Positions 26,083 through 35,455 of a DNA stretch of 64,000 nucleotides are shown in pieces. Origin of the DNA: Salinispirillum sp049115955 (GTDB taxonomy: Bacteria; Pseudomonadota; Gammaproteobacteria; Pseudomonadales; Natronospirillaceae); the NCBI GenBank assembly GCA_049115955.1, contig JAGDZJ010000015.1, forward strand, positions 62,001 to 126,000, read 5' to 3'. Made by a program: the position numbers and the translations under genes. Position 1 is the first letter of the stretch; each line of letters opens with the position of its first letter. The notes beneath the pieces are model-generated. The model was not told the DNA's origin and did no database searches. It saw only the letters and a program-made list of their open reading frames with translations.

Positions 26083-26099
26083 AACGAGCGCAGTCGTTT
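26083..26099. terminator. Weak hairpin between convergent HDOD gene and argF
   Basis: AACGA-GCGCAG-TCGTT with T-rich sequence on both sides (TTTT on plus; ACTTTTTTA on minus). The stem is only 5 bp, so it is a weak, possibly bidirectional terminator. Its centre GAGCGCAGTCGTTT recurs exactly at 53634-53647. Confidence 0.4.
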
Positions 26100-27002
26100 T
26101 TAAACCATCAAGAACTCAAGCAGTGCCTTTTGCGCATGCAACCGGTTTCCGGCTTCTTCCCACACTACGGCACGCGGGTCATCCAGCATATCATGGCTGA
26201 CTTCCTCGCCTCGGTGGGCTGGCAAACAATGCATAAACAAGGCCTCGCGGTCCGCCAGATCCATCATCGCCGGACTGACTTGATAGTCGGCAAACTGCTT
26301 CAGCCGCGCCTCAGCCTCTTCTTCTTGGCCCATAGAAGCCCAAACGTCCGTGACCACCAAGTGAACGTTCTCTACCGCCGCACGCGGGTCTTGCATGACG
26401 GTCACCCGATCCGCATTGGCTTTTACCAAATCAGCGTTTGGCTCAAATCCTACCGGACAAGCAATGTTCAGCTTAAAATCCCACTGTCGGGCGGCGTTAA
26501 TGTAGCTGTGGCACATGTTGTTGCCATCGCCCACCCAAGTGACCGTCTTACCCTGAATAGCACCACGCACCTCATGATACGCCTGCATATCCGCCAGCAA
26601 CTGGCAGGGGTGGTAATCGTCGGTCAAAGCGTTGATCACTGGCACATCCGAGTACTCGGCAAAACGTTCGATTTTGGCGTGCTCAAAAGTACGAATCATC
26701 ACGGCATCGACCATCTGACCCAACACCCGTGCTGAATCTTCAATTGGCTCGCCCCGCCCTAACTGTGTATCGCGCGGCGACAGAAAAATAGCGCTGCCGC
26801 CGAGCTGAGTCATACCCGCTTCAAACGACACACGGGTGCGCGTTGACGACTTTTCAAAGATCATCGCCAGCACGCGATTTTTCAACGGTTCGTGAATTTC
26901 ACCACGCTTTTGCATGGCCTTCAGCTCAATGGCTCGGTCAATGAGCTGCCGAAGTTCAGCAGGGGAAAAGTCCAACAGCGTCAAAAAGTGTCTTGCGGCC
27001 AT
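26100..27002 (-). CDS. argF: Ornithine carbamoyltransferase
   Basis: 300 aa. Makes citrulline from ornithine and carbamoyl phosphate in arginine synthesis. Carbamoyl-phosphate motif STRTR at residues 53-57, HPCQLLADMQ at about 131, ornithine motif DVWASMGQEEEAEAR and HCLPAHRGEEVS with the catalytic Cys. Length is typical. Monocistronic in appearance: a terminator precedes it and the convergent HDOD gene follows. Confidence 0.97.
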   Translation of the reverse strand: MAARHFLTLLDFSPAELRQLIDRAIELKAMQKRGEIHEPLKNRVLAMIFEKSSTRTRVSFEAGMTQLGGSAIFLSPRDTQLGRGEPIEDSARVLGQMVDAVMIRTFEHAKIERFAEYSDVPVINALTDDYHPCQLLADMQAYHEVRGAIQGKTVTWVGDGNNMCHSYINAARQWDFKLNIACPVGFEPNADLVKANADRVTVMQDPRAAVENVHLVVTDVWASMGQEEEAEARLKQFADYQVSPAMMDLADREALFMHCLPAHRGEEVSHDMLDDPRAVVWEEAGNRLHAQKALLEFLMV

Positions 27003-27020
27003 GGTTTTGCTCTCTGAAAT

Positions 27021-27050
27021 AAAAAAGACCCCGGCGATACGGGGCCTTTT
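27021..27050 (-). terminator. Rho-independent terminator after the GST gene
   Basis: On the minus strand CCCCG-TATCGC-CGGGG (with an extra G-C pair beyond a mismatch) is followed by TTTTTT at 27026-27021. It separates the glutathione transferase gene from argF. A short T-run on the plus side also exists. Confidence 0.75.
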
Positions 27051-27103
27051 GAGTATTTATTAAGCGGTAATGGTAACGGGGTTAGATCGTCAGCGCAACG
27101 CTT

Positions 27104-27799
27104 TCAGACCAGACCTACTTGGCGACCACGCTGAGTGGCAGGGCGTGCTTCACACGTCTCGAGCCACGCTTTCACGTGTTTAAAGGAATCAAACTCCAAT
27201 ACCTCCAAACCGTCGTACCAAGTCAACCCTGCCACCCAAGGGAAGGTAGCGATGTCGGCAATACTGTATTCGTCACCCGCCAACCAAGGCGACACGGCCA
27301 ACCGGTCATCCAGCACTTTCAGTAGCCGCTTCGCTTCATTGGTATAACGTGTCACGGCGTACTCGTCACTGGTCTTTCCAGCCGCGTACTTATAGAAATG
27401 ACCAAACTGCCCAAACATTGGACCGACATGCGCCATTTGAAAGAACAGCCATTGCCGCACGGCCAGTTCACCGCGTCGATCGTTAGGCAGTAATTTCCCG
27501 GATTTTTCCGCCAGATACAGCAATATGGCACCCGACTCCATCATGGTGACGGGCTCGCCGTCCGGGCCATTGGGATCCAAAATAGTCGGGATTTTACCGT
27601 TCGGACTTAGCTTCAGATAATCCGGATCAAACTGCGTGTTTTCCATGATGTTGACTAAATGAGCCTCGTAAGGGATACCCATTTCTTCCAGCGCAATGGA
27701 TACCTTCAGGCCGTTCGGTGTGGCCATGGTGTAAAGTTGCAGCCGGTCAGGGTGTTCGACGGGCCATTGTTGTGTATTGGGAAACCAAGTTGCCGACAT
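27104..27799 (-). CDS. Glutathione S-transferase family protein (YfcG-like)
   Basis: 231 aa. N-terminal thioredoxin-like domain with LYTMATPNGLKVSIALEEMGIPYEAHLV, in which the TPNG(L)K pattern is typical of the Nu-class YfcG/YghU group, and the glutathione-binding SPNGKIPTILD and MESGAILLYLAEK. The C-terminal helical domain has GDEYSIADIATFPWV. Nu-class members have disulfide-bond reductase and peroxidase activity. Single gene closed by a terminator. Confidence 0.9.
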   Translation of the reverse strand: MSATWFPNTQQWPVEHPDRLQLYTMATPNGLKVSIALEEMGIPYEAHLVNIMENTQFDPDYLKLSPNGKIPTILDPNGPDGEPVTMMESGAILLYLAEKSGKLLPNDRRGELAVRQWLFFQMAHVGPMFGQFGHFYKYAAGKTSDEYAVTRYTNEAKRLLKVLDDRLAVSPWLAGDEYSIADIATFPWVAGLTWYDGLEVLEFDSFKHVKAWLETCEARPATQRGRQVGLV

Positions 27800-28079
27800 A
27801 AGTTGCTTCTCTTGATGTAATCAGTGAATGAATAGTAGGACTACGCAACAACGGCTAAGTTCGACCTCCAAGCCGAAAGACCCGTTGCACTTCTTCGTTA
27901 CCCCTATTACTTGGGTCAATTGGGCTACATTCAAGACTGTATTTATCGCTGTACGCTGCAAGCCCCCCTGCAACGCTGACCACATGGCACATACGCTGGC
28001 TGACTATTATAGTACCCTGTAACCATTGCAACGGGCGCAAACGCTCCCTTGATTCACAGCGTCAGGAACCTTGAACAGC
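27800..28079. other. 280-bp gap between divergent GST and M14 carboxypeptidase genes
   Basis: Contains the promoters of both flanking genes. TATTAT near 28008 is a possible -10 for the plus-strand gene but lacks a good -35. No open frame, repeat or RNA gene is recognisable. Confidence 0.4.
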
Positions 28080-29207
28080 ATGATAAAGATCACCAGCAAT
28101 TTCGACAGCGGCAACATTGAGGTGCTCTCCGCCACTTCACCAACGGACATTCGCCTGAATATCCGCCGCGACAATCAATCCGACTTTTATCAGTGGTTTC
28201 ATTTCCGGCTCAGCACCACAGAGCGCGTAGAGCATCGCCTGCGAATCGAGAACTGCGCCGACTCTGCTTACCCCAAGGGCTGGCAAGACTACCAAGCGGT
28301 GGCATCATATGACCGCGAAACATGGTTTCGGGTAGAAACCCACTTTGATGGCAAGGCGCTGGAAATTCGTCATCATCCAGAACACAACTCCATCTATTTT
28401 GCGTACTTTGCGCCTTACAGCTATGAGCGTCACCAAGACTTGCTGCACGAAGCCCAAACCTCTCCACTCTGTGAGCTGTTTGAATTGGGCGAAACACTGG
28501 ACGGTCGAGACATGTCCTTGCTCGTCGTCGGAGAACCAGACGACCACAAGAAAAAAGTGTGGATCACCGCCCGCCAGCACCCCGGCGAGAGCATGGCCGA
28601 ATGGTTTGTTGAAGGCTTATTGGAACGCCTGCTCGACGAAGACGACGCAGTGGCCAAGGTCTTATTGCAGCACGCGGTGTTCTACATCGTTCCCAACATG
28701 AACCCCGATGGCAGCGTGCGTGGGCACTTACGTACTAACGCGGTGGGCGCCAACCTGAACCGCGAATGGCAAACGCCTACCCTAGAGCGCAGCCCGGAAG
28801 TCTATTTAGTTCGTGAAAAGATGCTCGAAACGGGAGTGGATATGTTTCTGGACATCCATGGCGATGAAAACCTGCCGTACAACTTTGTTGCAGGCTCCGA
28901 AGGCGTGCCCGCATTCAATGACCGCATCAAGGGCTTACAGGATCGGTTTAAAGCGGCTTGGTTGATGGCCTCACCCGACTTTCAAACAGCGCACGGCTAT
29001 CCCATTGACGCGCCCGGCAAAGCCAATATGACCTTGGGTACAACGTGGGTGAGCAATCAGTTTGAATGTTTGGGTTATACGGTAGAAATGCCGTTCAAAG
29101 ACAACAATGATCTGCCCGACGAACTCTACGGCTGGTCCGATGTGCGTGCGGCACAGTTTGGACGCGATGTATTGCCCGCGGTATTGGCGGTCGTAAAGGA
29201 TTTGTAG
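28080..29207 (+). CDS. M14-family cytosolic metallocarboxypeptidase
   Basis: 375 aa without signal peptide. An N-terminal beta domain (about 1-110) precedes the M14 peptidase domain, the layout of cytosolic carboxypeptidases (CCP/Nna1-like, M14D). Zinc ligands are in TARQHPGESMAEW (His, Glu) and DIHGDE (His); NMNPDGSVRGHLRTNAVGANLNREW is the substrate-arginine region and VEMPFKD near the end carries the catalytic Glu. The ATG at 28080 is used with AGGAA upstream; a TTG three codons earlier is too close to that site. Physiological substrate in bacteria is unclear. Confidence 0.9.
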   Translation: MIKITSNFDSGNIEVLSATSPTDIRLNIRRDNQSDFYQWFHFRLSTTERVEHRLRIENCADSAYPKGWQDYQAVASYDRETWFRVETHFDGKALEIRHHPEHNSIYFAYFAPYSYERHQDLLHEAQTSPLCELFELGETLDGRDMSLLVVGEPDDHKKKVWITARQHPGESMAEWFVEGLLERLLDEDDAVAKVLLQHAVFYIVPNMNPDGSVRGHLRTNAVGANLNREWQTPTLERSPEVYLVREKMLETGVDMFLDIHGDENLPYNFVAGSEGVPAFNDRIKGLQDRFKAAWLMASPDFQTAHGYPIDAPGKANMTLGTTWVSNQFECLGYTVEMPFKDNNDLPDELYGWSDVRAAQFGRDVLPAVLAVVKDL

Positions 29208-29233
29208 AAGGCAGGTGCAAACACCTGTTAAAT

Positions 29234-29254
29234 AAAGGGGCTTTTGGCCCCTTT
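29234..29254. terminator. Bidirectional terminator between convergent genes
   Basis: AAAGGGGC-TTTTG-GCCCCTTT forms an 8-bp stem flanked by A and T runs, serving the carboxypeptidase gene on plus and the permease gene on minus. Its right edge touches the permease stop codon. Confidence 0.8.
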
Positions 29255-31728
29255 TAAATCCAGCTCCGCAATACGCGCATCGGCGGCGTCCGAATAACCT
29301 TACTGGTCGACAATACGCCAACGGTGCCGATCAATGCCGCACCCGACAATGGCGCGATCAGCCACAACAGCGGATGCCAGCGCGTTTCCATACCGAACAC
29401 ACTGCCTTGCAAGTAGAACAAAATCGCTTCGGTGCCTGCGGCGCCTAATAACCCGGCCAGCGCCCCAAGCGCCCCGAATTCTACCCACAGCGTCCCACGC
29501 ACTAACGATGCCGAAGCCCCCATGGTGCGCAACACAGCGCTTTCGCGAAAACGCGTATCCAAACTGGACTGTATCCCCGCGATCAAGACCAGAAGCCCGG
29601 ACGCCAAGACCAAGACTAAGATGAACTCAATGGCCAAGGTAACCTGAGCAATGATGCCTTGTATCTGTTCGATCAACGCATCAACTTCAATCACCGATAA
29701 GGTAGGCACTTGACGCAACAAGCTGTTCAAGGCGACTTTGTTGTCGGCTGACAAGAAAAAACTCACCAAGTAGGTCGCGCCAGCGCCGTCTTGCAACGGT
29801 TGGTTGAAAATCATGTAGAAGTTGGGGTTAAACGACTCCCAATCCAGGCTACGCAAACTCGCCACCGTGGCTTCAATGTCCAAGCCGCCGACGCTGTACA
29901 CCATACGATCACCCACCTGAACACCCAGTTCAGTGGCGAAGCGCTCTTCAACGGACACCAACAGCTCGCCTTGCCCGTAATCCTGCCACCACTCTCCAGC
30001 AACAATCTCATTGTCGCCGCCGTATTCCGATGACCACGTCATGTTCAGTTCACGCACGAAATCGCTGCGATCAGCCAGATTCTCCGTCAGCGTATCAATG
30101 TCGATACCGCGCGCTTCGATCAAGCGGCCACGGGTTAATGGGTACGCGGGGGACTCGTTCTCTGCAAACTCGCCCAGCCAGTCATTCACCGCCGGTAGGT
30201 CTTCAGCGAAGACGTTGTAGACGAAATGATTGGGCGCGCCTTCCGGCAACTGCTGTTCCCATTCGGACAACAGCGAGGTGCGAATCAATGTCAGTGTGAA
30301 TAACAGCATTAAGGCAATGGAGAAGATCACCACCTGCAAGCCGTTTTGCTGACTGTGGCGCTGCAAACTGGCCAACCCAAGCCGCCAGTTACGCCCGAAG
30401 CGGCTGCCAAAACGTCGCATGACCCACAACAGGCCACGCGCAAACAATGAAGCTCCCCAAATACAGAATGCACCACCCACCACCATGGCCAACGTGAGCA
30501 TGGCGTCACCACTGTACAGGTACACAATGACCAATACACCGAGCGTGCCCCATAGTTGCCACAGTAATTTGGGCTGCTGATACACGTCGCTGCGAATGAC
30601 GCGCACGGGCGGTACGTCACGCAACCGGTAAAACGGTGGCCATGCGAAGCCCATTAAAGACACGAAACCGGTCAAAGCGCCCAGACCATAAGCCTGCCAC
30701 CCGTGTTGTGCCAGATTGTCAGGCAGAAGATCACCCAATAGCACGATGATCACCCGATGAATAGCTTCGCCCAAGGCCAATCCGATAGCGATGCCGACCA
30801 CTGAGAGCCCCAGCAGACCAACACCGTACAAACGAATGATGCGTGATGGCGGATAGCCTAAGGTTTTTAACAAGGCCACGGTTTCGACATGACGCCCGGC
30901 ATAGCGCTGCGCGGACATAGCCAAAGCCACACCGGCCAGCACCACCGCCAAAGAACCCGCTAACAATAAGAAGCTTTCAGCGCGATCTAGCGCACCGCTG
31001 ATGTTCTCATTCGCGCGCCGCGCACTGCGCCACCGGTAATGCGGCTCAATAGTATCCCCAATGTCTTCTTGTAATTCAGTCAGTTCGGTCGCATCACCCG
31101 CCAGAAGCCACCGGTATGTTACGCGACTGCCCGGCTGCACCGCCTGCGTGGCGGGCAAATCAGCCAGATTCATTAGCGCACGGGGCTGCACGTTGAATAC
31201 CCCGGTCGAGCTGTCAGGCTCGCGTATCAGCGCCGCGCCTACGCGTAGCTCAGTTGCCCCCACGCCGATGTAGTCGCCCACTGCCACATTCAACAGCGGG
31301 AACAAACGTGAAGTTAGCCAAATTTCACCCGGTGGTGGGGCAGCGGCTATTTCGGTACTGGCGCCGAAAGGCGTTTCGGAAACCTCTATAACACCACGCA
31401 AGGGGAAATTGTCTGTCACCGCACGCACGGCACCCAACTGGCTCGACGACTCGCCAAACAACATGCTTTGAAAAGAAAGCACCTGTCCTTGTTCCAGCCC
31501 GCGCTCTTCGGCGAGCACGAACCACTCTTCCTGTATCGGACGTGAACCGGACAAAGCGTAGTCGGCGGCCAATAATGAACTGGCTTCGGAAAAAATCGTC
31601 TGGCGAATCCGCTCGGCAAAAATACCGATACTGGTCACCACGGTGACGGCCAAGACAACGGAGACAATCAGCAAGGTTAATTCGCCCGCCCTGAAATCAC
31701 GCCAAAACATGCGCCACGTCAGACTCAT
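29254..31728 (-). CDS. FtsX-like ABC permease (YbbP family)
   Basis: 824 aa. Large inner-membrane protein with the long YbbP layout: TM1 (about 18-40), a periplasmic domain, a block of helices about 245-480, a second periplasmic domain and three helices at the C-terminus, each block carrying an FtsX fold (AMSAQRYAGRHVETVALLKTLGYP and SLDTRFRESAVLRTMGAS). It partners the ATPase encoded just upstream, overlapping it by ATGA at 31725-31728, which also fixes the start. YbbA/YbbP-type exporters are type VII ABC systems thought to act on envelope lipids or lipoproteins; substrate unknown. Confidence 0.9.
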   Translation of the reverse strand: MSLTWRMFWRDFRAGELTLLIVSVVLAVTVVTSIGIFAERIRQTIFSEASSLLAADYALSGSRPIQEEWFVLAEERGLEQGQVLSFQSMLFGESSSQLGAVRAVTDNFPLRGVIEVSETPFGASTEIAAAPPPGEIWLTSRLFPLLNVAVGDYIGVGATELRVGAALIREPDSSTGVFNVQPRALMNLADLPATQAVQPGSRVTYRWLLAGDATELTELQEDIGDTIEPHYRWRSARRANENISGALDRAESFLLLAGSLAVVLAGVALAMSAQRYAGRHVETVALLKTLGYPPSRIIRLYGVGLLGLSVVGIAIGLALGEAIHRVIIVLLGDLLPDNLAQHGWQAYGLGALTGFVSLMGFAWPPFYRLRDVPPVRVIRSDVYQQPKLLWQLWGTLGVLVIVYLYSGDAMLTLAMVVGGAFCIWGASLFARGLLWVMRRFGSRFGRNWRLGLASLQRHSQQNGLQVVIFSIALMLLFTLTLIRTSLLSEWEQQLPEGAPNHFVYNVFAEDLPAVNDWLGEFAENESPAYPLTRGRLIEARGIDIDTLTENLADRSDFVRELNMTWSSEYGGDNEIVAGEWWQDYGQGELLVSVEERFATELGVQVGDRMVYSVGGLDIEATVASLRSLDWESFNPNFYMIFNQPLQDGAGATYLVSFFLSADNKVALNSLLRQVPTLSVIEVDALIEQIQGIIAQVTLAIEFILVLVLASGLLVLIAGIQSSLDTRFRESAVLRTMGASASLVRGTLWVEFGALGALAGLLGAAGTEAILFYLQGSVFGMETRWHPLLWLIAPLSGAALIGTVGVLSTSKVIRTPPMRVLRSWI

Positions 31729-32420
31729 GCAGTTGCCTCCGCCGCAGCCTTCAACGTACCGGATTCCATCACATAGGTGCGGCCACAACGCGCGGCAAGG
31801 CGTGGGTCGTGGGTGACCAAAATCAGGGTCGTGCCATAGTGCTCATTCAGATCAAACAGAATATCCGCGATGGTGCCACCGGTGACGGTGTCTAAATTTC
31901 CGGTCGGTTCATCGGCGAACAAAATGGGGGGGCGTGTGGCGAAGGCGCGAGCGATGGCCACGCGTTGCTGCTCACCACCAGACAACTGTTTCGGGTAATG
32001 GTGGCCACGGTCTTGCAAGCCCACCTGCGCCAACAGCTCAGCGGCTTGCGCGGTATCAGCACGCTCGCCACGCAGCTCCAACGGCAGCATGACATTTTCC
32101 AGCGCGGTCAGGGCAGGCAATAACTGAAAATTTTGAAACACGAAGCCTACCAAGTCGCCGCGCAAACGTGCTCGCGCTTCTTCGTCCATCTGTGTGATAT
32201 CCTGACCCTTAACCAGCACATTGCCGCTGCTGGGTGTGTCTAATCCGGCCAGCATACCGAGCAACGTTGTTTTGCCCGAGCCTGACGCACCGACAATGGC
32301 AACGCTTTCACCTAACTTGATTTCAAGGTCAATCCCTTTCAGGATGTCCAACGTACCAGCACTGGTTGAAACGGTTTGCCATAGGTCCACAGTCTGCACG
32401 ATAGGAGCTTTATCTGTCAT
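31725..32420 (-). CDS. ybbA: ABC transporter ATP-binding protein (YbbA/LolD-like)
   Basis: 231 aa. Walker A GASGSGKTTLLGML, signature LSGGEQQRVAIARAF and Walker B ILFADEPTGNLD are complete. Energises the permease encoded downstream. The ATG at 32418-32420 interlocks with the tesA ATG on the other strand; a further ATG seven codons upstream (32441) is possible and cannot be excluded, since neither has a strong Shine-Dalgarno. The ybbA/tesA divergence is conserved across gammaproteobacteria. Confidence 0.92.
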   Translation of the reverse strand: MTDKAPIVQTVDLWQTVSTSAGTLDILKGIDLEIKLGESVAIVGASGSGKTTLLGMLAGLDTPSSGNVLVKGQDITQMDEEARARLRGDLVGFVFQNFQLLPALTALENVMLPLELRGERADTAQAAELLAQVGLQDRGHHYPKQLSGGEQQRVAIARAFATRPPILFADEPTGNLDTVTGGTIADILFDLNEHYGTTLILVTHDPRLAARCGRTYVMESGTLKAAAEATA

Positions 32421-33030
32421 GGTTCGTAGTATCTTCATCAAGTTATTAGTTTGGGTGTGTCTGGTGCTTGCCCTGCCTGCTTCCGGTGCCAGCGTACTGG
32501 TGTTCGGAGACAGCCTGAGCGCCGCCTATGGTTTGAGCAGTCCACAACAAGGCTGGGTCAGTTTACTGGCTGATCACTTAGAGCCCAAAGGTCATGAAGT
32601 AGTCAACGCCAGCATCAGCGGCGAAACTACCAGAGGCGGTTTAAGCCGCCTACCCGCTTTACTGGACCGTTACCAGCCAGACTATTTGATCCTCGAACTG
32701 GGCGGAAACGATGGCTTACAGGGTCTGGATCTCGACGGTATTCGGACGCGTTTGCACACCATGATCGACTTGGCGCACCAGGCCAACACCGAGGTCATAT
32801 TGCTGGGTATACGCATCCCACCGAATTATGGCCCACGTTACACCGAACCCTTTTTTGCACTCTTTGGTGAACTGGCAGACGCCGATGATTTAACCTACTT
32901 ACCGTTCCTGCTAGAAGGCGTGGCCGAAAACCCTGATTTGATGCAGAGTGACGGCATTCATCCAACCGCGGATGCCCAGCCGTTGATTTTGCAAAACGTG
33001 CTCAGTATTTTGCCACCGGAGCTGCAATGA
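32419..33030 (+). CDS. tesA: Acyl-CoA thioesterase I/lysophospholipase L1 (SGNH hydrolase)
   Basis: 203 aa. Periplasmic esterase/thioesterase/protease I. A signal peptide occupies about 1-23 (VWVCLVLALPASGA). SGNH blocks: GDSLSAAYG with catalytic Ser32, the Gly of block II, GGNDGLQG, and SDGIHPTADAQ with the Asp-His pair. AGGAG lies 11 bases before the ATG. Divergent from ybbA with start codons overlapping by two bases, and overlapping the hydroxyacid dehydrogenase gene by ATGA. Confidence 0.93.
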   Translation: MVRSIFIKLLVWVCLVLALPASGASVLVFGDSLSAAYGLSSPQQGWVSLLADHLEPKGHEVVNASISGETTRGGLSRLPALLDRYQPDYLILELGGNDGLQGLDLDGIRTRLHTMIDLAHQANTEVILLGIRIPPNYGPRYTEPFFALFGELADADDLTYLPFLLEGVAENPDLMQSDGIHPTADAQPLILQNVLSILPPELQ

Positions 33031-33986
33031 CCAAGCATATCACCTTTCTGGATCGTGGTACCTTTGCTGACAGCGTTGATTGGCCGGCGCCAGACTTTGC
33101 TCATCATTGGGAGAATCATCACAACAGTGCGGGCGTTGAACGCTTCCAGCGTACCGCGAACGCGGCGTACATTGTGACCAACAAAGTGCTGATTGACGCC
33201 GAGCTGATTCAGCAGAACCCTCAATTAGAACTGGTGGCCGTGACGGCGACTGGGGTCAATAATGTGGACCTCGACGCCTGTAAGGCCGCGGGCGTACACG
33301 TTTGCAACGTGCAAGGCTATGCGCGGGATGCTGTGCCCGAGTGGGTGCTGGCACAGTTGTTGAGTTTGGCGCAAAATCAGACTCGTTACCGCGCCGTGCA
33401 AATCAGCAGCGGTTGGGTGGACGCCGAGTTCTTTCATTATCCGGTTGCGCCCATTCGCGAGATCGGCCGCATGACCATTGGCATCCTCGGCAAAGGAGCT
33501 ATTGGTGAAGGGGTCGCCAAGCGCTTGCAGGCCTTTGGCACCGATGTGCGATTTTTGGAGCACCCCGGACGATCAGAAGCGCGCGCCGGTTATCGCGTAT
33601 TCGACGTGGCACTGAGCCAGTTGGACGCGTTGATTCTATGTTGCCCGTTAACTGCCGAAAACGCCGAGTTAGTCAGTGCTGACCTATTGCAGCGTCTGAA
33701 GCCGGGGGCTTACGTTATTAACCCTTCACGGGGTGGTTTGGTCAACGAGAAAGATTTGGTCGCAGCCCTGCGCAGCGGTCATCTCGGAGGTGCTGCGTTA
33801 GACGTTGCCAGCGCTGAGCCGTTGCGCGCCGACAACCCGTTGAACGCGGTGCGAGATTTACCCAATTTTATTCTGACACCGCACATCGCTTGGTCGAGCC
33901 AGGAGGCAATGACCACACTGATGCACATGACCGTAGAGAATTTGAATCGCTTTCATGCCGGGGAGCGGGATTTTTGTTTGGTTTAA
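33027..33986 (+). CDS. D-2-hydroxyacid dehydrogenase (hydroxypyruvate/glycerate type)
   Basis: 319 aa. NAD-dependent reductase of 2-keto acids. The Rossmann motif is GILGKGAIGEGVAKRLQAFG (about 150-169); catalytic Arg in NPSRGGLVNEKDL, Glu in the following helix and His in LTPHIAWSSQEA. The sequence is nearest to glycerate dehydrogenase HprA-like proteins, but exact substrate is not decidable by eye. Starts inside the tesA stop codon (ATGA), so coupled to it. Confidence 0.9.
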   Translation: MTKHITFLDRGTFADSVDWPAPDFAHHWENHHNSAGVERFQRTANAAYIVTNKVLIDAELIQQNPQLELVAVTATGVNNVDLDACKAAGVHVCNVQGYARDAVPEWVLAQLLSLAQNQTRYRAVQISSGWVDAEFFHYPVAPIREIGRMTIGILGKGAIGEGVAKRLQAFGTDVRFLEHPGRSEARAGYRVFDVALSQLDALILCCPLTAENAELVSADLLQRLKPGAYVINPSRGGLVNEKDLVAALRSGHLGGAALDVASAEPLRADNPLNAVRDLPNFILTPHIAWSSQEAMTTLMHMTVENLNRFHAGERDFCLV

Positions 33987-34050
33987 TATCTCTTATCTCT
34001 ACCCTAATAGTTCAAGTTTCGGTGTTCACTGCCGGATGATGGTGCGCGCC

Positions 34051-34153
34051 GGCTACTGATGGTGCCTCAGCGGGGGAGTCCGCAGCAAGGATGCTGCGGC
34101 CTAGGCTCCATGGATGGATTCACGCCGACCCCGCAGAGGCGCCATCAGTAGGC
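34051..34153 (-). repeat. Long stem-loop repeat, copy B (reverse orientation)
   Basis: Arms 34051-34076 and 34129-34153 are complementary with about three mismatches. The centre read on the minus strand contains CGTGAATCCATCCATGGAG and the inner hairpin CCGCAGCATCCTTGCTGCGG, matching copies A and C. It lies in the leader of the MFS gene; a reading-frame extension across it is not coding. Confidence 0.8.
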
Positions 34154-34201
34154 GAAGCTCGCATTGCGTTGGCAATGATTTTGATAATTAAGGACACATC
34201 C

Positions 34202-35455
34202 ATGCAACGCACACAACTGGGCATTATTACCCTCGCTTTTATTGCGTTTATTTCTTTAGGACTACCCGATGGGCTGCTGGGCGTAGCGTGGCCATCCATG
34301 CGCGCCGACTTTGGTGTGCCCTTGGATGCCCTCGGCATTCTTCTAGTGGCCTTCACCGTCGGCTACATGAGCAGCAGCTTCTTCAGTGGCGTGCTGGTGC
34401 GCTGGCTGGGCATTGGCATGCTGCTGGCTCTAAGTTGCGCCGCCACAGGTCTGTCGTTGCTGGGTTATACGCTGGCACCCGGCTTGGCCGTTGTGGTTCT
34501 GCTCGGCGTGGTTGCGGGTGCAGGCGCCGGAGCCATCGATGCCGGACTGAATACCTACGTGGCAGAGCACCACAGCCCTGCGCTCATGCAGTGGCTGCAC
34601 GCCAGTTTTGGCGTGGGCATCACCCTTGGTCCGATCATCATGACCTTCGGGCTGGCGCAAACCGAAAACTGGCGCACCGGTTATTGGGTAGTTGGCTCGG
34701 CACAAGTTCTATTAGCGTTGCTGTTTCTGTTTACTGCTTCGTGGTGGGAGGCAGCGTCAGAACGGCGCGCGATAGCGGCCCAAGACAAAGAAGCCTCGCA
34801 GCAGCGTTTAACCGACGACGCAGGACACGTCAGCATGGGTTATGCCGAACCTGCACCGGAAGCACACTCAAAAACCACACCGTTTACCAGCACGCTGCGC
34901 CAGCCCAAGGCATGGCTCAGCATGTTCACCTTCTTTTTGTATACGGGGCTTGAACTGACCACCGGCATTTGGGCCTTTACCTTGCTAACCGAAAGCCGCG
35001 GTTTCAGCATTGAGGTCGCCGGGTTCTGGGTCGCGGTGTACTGGGGGATGTTCACCGTAGGGCGCATGGTGGCTGGCATCAGCGCCAACCGAGTCAGCAG
35101 TGACCAGCTTATTTTTGGTAGTCTAGGCTTGGCGTTGTTAGGCGCTGCACTACTGTACTGGAACCCAACCCCAATGTTGGGCCTGTTGGCTTTGGGCTTA
35201 CTGGGCTTTGCCTTCGCGCCGATCTTTCCCGGCATGGTCTCGGCCACGGCGTTGCGCGTGGGCACGCTGCACAGCACCAACACCATGGGTATGCAAATTG
35301 GTGCGGCAGGATTGGGCAGTGCGATACTGCCCGCCACGGCGGGCGTGTTGGGTGCGCGCTTGGGTTTAGAGGCCATTCCGCTGCTGGTTGCCGCCATTGC
35401 AGTACTGGTGATGCTCAGTTACAGCCTAGCCCGCTATGGTTTCACCAAAGCATAA
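34202..35455 (+). CDS. Major facilitator superfamily transporter
   Basis: 417 aa with 12 predicted TM helices in two halves joined by a hydrophilic loop (about 185-235). Motifs in the first half (PSMRADFGVPLDALG, GYMSSSFFSGVL, GAGAIDAGLNTYVA) resemble the FucP/YbjJ-like branch, so a sugar or similar small solute is plausible but not shown. AAGGA lies 8 bases before the ATG at 34202, which decides the start against a frame that opens at 34091 within the stem-loop element. Overlaps the convergent TauE gene by 14 bases. Confidence 0.88.
   Translation: MQRTQLGIITLAFIAFISLGLPDGLLGVAWPSMRADFGVPLDALGILLVAFTVGYMSSSFFSGVLVRWLGIGMLLALSCAATGLSLLGYTLAPGLAVVVLLGVVAGAGAGAIDAGLNTYVAEHHSPALMQWLHASFGVGITLGPIIMTFGLAQTENWRTGYWVVGSAQVLLALLFLFTASWWEAASERRAIAAQDKEASQQRLTDDAGHVSMGYAEPAPEAHSKTTPFTSTLRQPKAWLSMFTFFLYTGLELTTGIWAFTLLTESRGFSIEVAGFWVAVYWGMFTVGRMVAGISANRVSSDQLIFGSLGLALLGAALLYWNPTPMLGLLALGLLGFAFAPIFPGMVSATALRVGTLHSTNTMGMQIGAAGLGSAILPATAGVLGARLGLEAIPLLVAAIAVLVMLSYSLARYGFTKA

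Noticed and set aside
34091..34201. N-terminal extension of the MFS transporter
   Set aside because: It would translate stem-loop copy B; AAGGA before the ATG at 34202 fixes the start.
34288..34953. 221-codon plus frame within the MFS gene
   Set aside because: Out-of-frame shadow; the MFS frame has clear motifs and a Shine-Dalgarno.
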